DNA from: Gammaproteobacteria bacterium
GTDB taxonomy: Bacteria > Pseudomonadota > Gammaproteobacteria > SZUA-229
Direction: 5' to 3'
Assembly: GCA_013041745.1 (NCBI GenBank)
Contig: JABDRN010000040.1
Span: forward strand, 1-45,636
Length of the DNA: 45,636 nt
Shown: piece after piece, positions 43,490 to 45,636 of the stretch
How the letters are laid out: each line of letters begins with the position of its first letter
Position numbering within the stretch: the stretch's first letter is position 1
Made by a program: the position numbers and the translations under genes
The notes under the pieces: generated by a model
Databases searched by the model: none
What the model saw: the letters and a program-made list of their open reading frames with translations, nothing else
What the model was told of the DNA's origin: nothing

Positions 43490-43745
43490 AAATCATTCGA
43501 AGAGATATTTTTAGCACTGGAAATTTTTTGACTATGCTGAACAAGATAAATCTACTATATCAAGCCATTATACTCTTCATCTCGTGCTGAGAAAAAACCT
43601 TAGCCACCTGTTACTGAAATCCGCAAGCTGTCGTCTTTATCATCATGGTGACAGCTGTCTATCCTAAGTTCTTTTACCGTATTTCTGTTACCACCCCTGA
43701 TTTTGCGCTCGACATCGCAGTCATATACACTTTCTTAGCACACAT

Positions 43746-43772
43746 AAAAAGCCCCTCCTTAACAGGAGGGGC
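43746..43772 (-). terminator. Rho-independent terminator of katG
   Basis: A perfect 9-bp GC-rich stem GCCCCTCCT / AGGAGGGGC with loop TAAC, preceded on the plus strand by AAAAA (a T-run on the minus strand). It lies 25 bases past the katG stop. The rest of the 43490-43797 gap shows nothing else I can support. Confidence 0.88.
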
Positions 43773-43797
43773 TTCTCATGTTGGCGAATAACTATCT

Positions 43798-45636
43798 TCA
43801 GATATCGAAGCGGTCGTTGTTCATAACCTTGGTCCAGGCCTTGACGAAGTCATCGATGAACTTCTTCTCACCATCCTGCGAAGCATAAACTTCCGAGACA
43901 GCCCTGAGCTCCGAGTTCGAACCGAACACCAGGTCAACAGCTGTCGCCGTATACTTCAGCTTGCCGCTATTGCGGTCACGGCCTTCATAGATACCCTCAG
44001 TTTTCGCCGGAGACCACTTGGTGGATATATCGAGCAGATTGACGAAGAAGTCGTTGCTCAGATGCCCGGGCTTATCGGTGAACACACCATGCTTCGAGCC
44101 ACCAGCATTTGCAGCCAATGCACGCATACCACCAAGCAGAGCAGTCATCTCAGGTACAGTCAGAGTCAACAGGTCAGATTTCTCTACCAGCATATCAGTC
44201 GGAGAGCCGTAGGCACCTTCGTTGTAGTAGTTACGGAAGGCGTCTGCCCTCGGCTCCAGTACGGCAAATGATTCTGCATCGGTCATCTTGGCTGTCGCAT
44301 CACCACGGCCGGATCTAAACGGAACCTTAACTTCATGGCCGGCATCTTTTGCTGCTTTCTCGATCGCGGCGGCACCGCCGAGCACGATCAGGTCAGCCAT
44401 GGAGACCTTGCTACCTGAGTCTTTCTTGATGCTCTCAAGCTTCTTGAGCACCTTGGCCAGCTCTTCCGGGTCGTTGGCTTGCCAGTCTTTCTGCGGAGCA
44501 AGTCTGATTCGAGAACCGTTGGCACCACCGCGCATATCGGAGCCCCGATAGGTAGATGCAGATGCCCATGCTGCCCTGATCAGTTCTGAAACGCTGAGAC
44601 CGGAGTCCATGATCTGCGCTTTCAGCTTGTCTGCTTCGCCGTCACTGATGGCCTCGCCCGCAGGAACCGGATCCTGCCAGATGAAGACTTCATCTGGAAT
44701 TTCACTACCCACGTAACGTTCACGTGGACCTAAATCACGATGCGTCAGTTTGAACCAGGCTTTAGCAAAGGCCATGTCGAACTCTTTCGGATTCTTCCAG
44801 AAACGTTCAGCTATCTTGCGAAACGCCGGATCTTCCTTCAGTGACAGGTCCGTGGTCAGCATGATCGGCGGATTACGTTTACCTTCCACATGTGCGTCCG
44901 GTACCGCGGTATGCATCGACTCATCGGTAGGCACCCAGACTGTGCCGCCACCAGCCGACTTCTGTTTTTTCCAGTCGAAACGGAACAGGTTATCAAGGTA
45001 CAGTATTGACCATGCGGTCGGCGTCTGGGTCCAGGCACCTTCCAGACCCGAGGTCATGGTGTCTTCAGAGTGTCCCTTGCCGCACTTGTTCTTCCAGCCA
45101 AGCCCCTGTTGTTCGGTAGGTGCAGCAGCCGGTTCCGGGCCTATACAGTCAGCCTTACGTGCACCATGGACCTTGCCCAGGGTGTGGCCACCTGCAATCA
45201 GTGCAACGATCTCTTCATCGTTCATCGCCATACGGCCGAACGACAGGCGGATGTCATTAGCGGCAGAGACAGGATCGTGATTACCACCTGGGCCTTCTGG
45301 ATTCACATAGATCAGCCCCATCTGCACTGCAGCCAGCGGTTTCTCCAGACTGCCTTCTTTCTTGTAGCGTTTGTCATTGCCGAGCCACTTCGTTTCAGGT
45401 CCCCAGTAGACCAGGTCAGATTCGAAGTCGTCTGTACGTCCGCCGGCGAAGCCCAGGGTTTCAAAACCCATTGACTCGAGTGAGACATTACCGGCAAGGA
45501 TCATCAGGTCGGCCCATGATACATTACGACCATATTTCTGCTTGACCGGCCACAATAGTCTTTTTGCCTTATCGAGGTTGGCATTATCAGGCCAGCTATT
45601 CAGCGGCTCCAGGCGATGCTGACCACCGTCGGCACC
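43798..45636 (-). CDS. katG: Catalase-peroxidase (5' end cut by window edge)
   Basis: Haem enzyme that removes hydrogen peroxide by catalase and peroxidase reactions. The window holds 612 residues of the usual 720-740; the reading is open to the right edge, where it reads [18 protein letters not shown], a near-N-terminal KatG stretch. The proximal haem ligand His lies in [14 protein letters not shown], the Tyr of the Met-Tyr-Trp adduct in [11 protein letters not shown], and [25 protein letters not shown] follows. The duplicated C-terminal domain is present. It has its own terminator, so it is a separate transcription unit. Confidence 0.97.
   Translation of the reverse strand, partial: GADGGQHRLEPLNSWPDNANLDKAKRLLWPVKQKYGRNVSWADLMILAGNVSLESMGFETLGFAGGRTDDFESDLVYWGPETKWLGNDKRYKKEGSLEKPLAAVQMGLIYVNPEGPGGNHDPVSAANDIRLSFGRMAMNDEEIVALIAGGHTLGKVHGARKADCIGPEPAAAPTEQQGLGWKNKCGKGHSEDTMTSGLEGAWTQTPTAWSILYLDNLFRFDWKKQKSAGGGTVWVPTDESMHTAVPDAHVEGKRNPPIMLTTDLSLKEDPAFRKIAERFWKNPKEFDMAFAKAWFKLTHRDLGPRERYVGSEIPDEVFIWQDPVPAGEAISDGEADKLKAQIMDSGLSVSELIRAAWASASTYRGSDMRGGANGSRIRLAPQKDWQANDPEELAKVLKKLESIKKDSGSKVSMADLIVLGGAAAIEKAAKDAGHEVKVPFRSGRGDATAKMTDAESFAVLEPRADAFRNYYNEGAYGSPTDMLVEKSDLLTLTVPEMTALLGGMRALAANAGGSKHGVFTDKPGHLSNDFFVNLLDISTKWSPAKTEGIYEGRDRNSGKLKYTATAVDLVFGSNSELRAVSEVYASQDGEKKFIDDFVKAWTKVMNNDRFDI

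Overview
The window looks like chromosomal DNA of a free-living gammaproteobacterium of moderate GC, probably a sulfur oxidiser. The pointers are an Fnr with a CX2CX5C cluster, a glucose-6-phosphate/glycogen operon, a sulfur-globule-like secreted protein, sigma-54 promoters and a B12-type photoreceptor with photolyase. I see no IS elements, tRNA, rRNA, CRISPR or prophage genes. Both ends cut genes: zwf on the left and katG on the right.

Layout. (1) 1-13433, minus strand: a storage-carbon operon read right to left, glk-glgC-GH57-malQ-glgB-glgA, then glgP and zwf. (2) 13667-16504: an Fnr-type regulator, divergent from a PAS histidine kinase with a FixL-like haem-binding signature and its NarL-type response regulator. 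This is an oxygen/redox sensing block. (3) 16568-18523: a small unknown protein, the sulfur-globule-like protein with its own terminator, an ADP-ribose pyrophosphatase, and a 41-residue membrane peptide. (4) 18614-22690: an alpha-E plus circularly permuted ATP-grasp pair, divergent from an HPPD-like iron dioxygenase candidate. The 379-base gap between them holds two face-to-face sigma-54 promoters around a pair of NtrC-like half-sites. (5) 23256-27373, minus: carH-like B12 photoreceptor, phrB, a CbiX-type chelatase, two unknown proteins and a 42-residue membrane peptide, closed by a terminator. (6) 27482-31207, plus: a DUF523/DUF1722 protein, a methyltransferase, a TIGR01777 epimerase and a lipocalin. 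(7) 31297-32902, minus: a degenerate HNH-like protein, a 48-residue Cys-rich protein and a DUF2141/MipA-like outer-membrane protein. (8) 33215-40245, plus: a tightly coupled lipid-modification operon with two CFA-synthase-type methyltransferases, DUF2878, DUF1295, DUF6134-like, lipocalin, FAD oxidoreductase and DUF1365. (9) 40348-43489: a DUF4397 lipoprotein broken by two mutually compensating frameshifts, then an OmpR-type two-component system. (10) 43798-end, minus: katG.

How it may work together. Blocks 5-8 resemble the light/singlet-oxygen response clusters of other Proteobacteria (photolyase, B12-dependent MerR repressor, CFA-type lipid methylation). The same TTGTACA / TTGTATAAT-type operator occurs at three places: the carH/DUF523 divergent promoter, the promoter just before the lipid operon, and between the lipid operon and the HNH-like operon. 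A second control layer appears as four TTCAC-type repeats spaced exactly 11 bp. It occurs twice, 10 bases before a -10-like box each time: once upstream of the lipid operon and once upstream of the DUF4397 gene that precedes the OmpR-type regulator. The most interesting parts are this dual light/two-component control of a membrane-lipid operon and the sigma-54/NtrC-like control of the ATP-grasp and dioxygenase genes. All regulatory assignments are read from sequence patterns and are untested.
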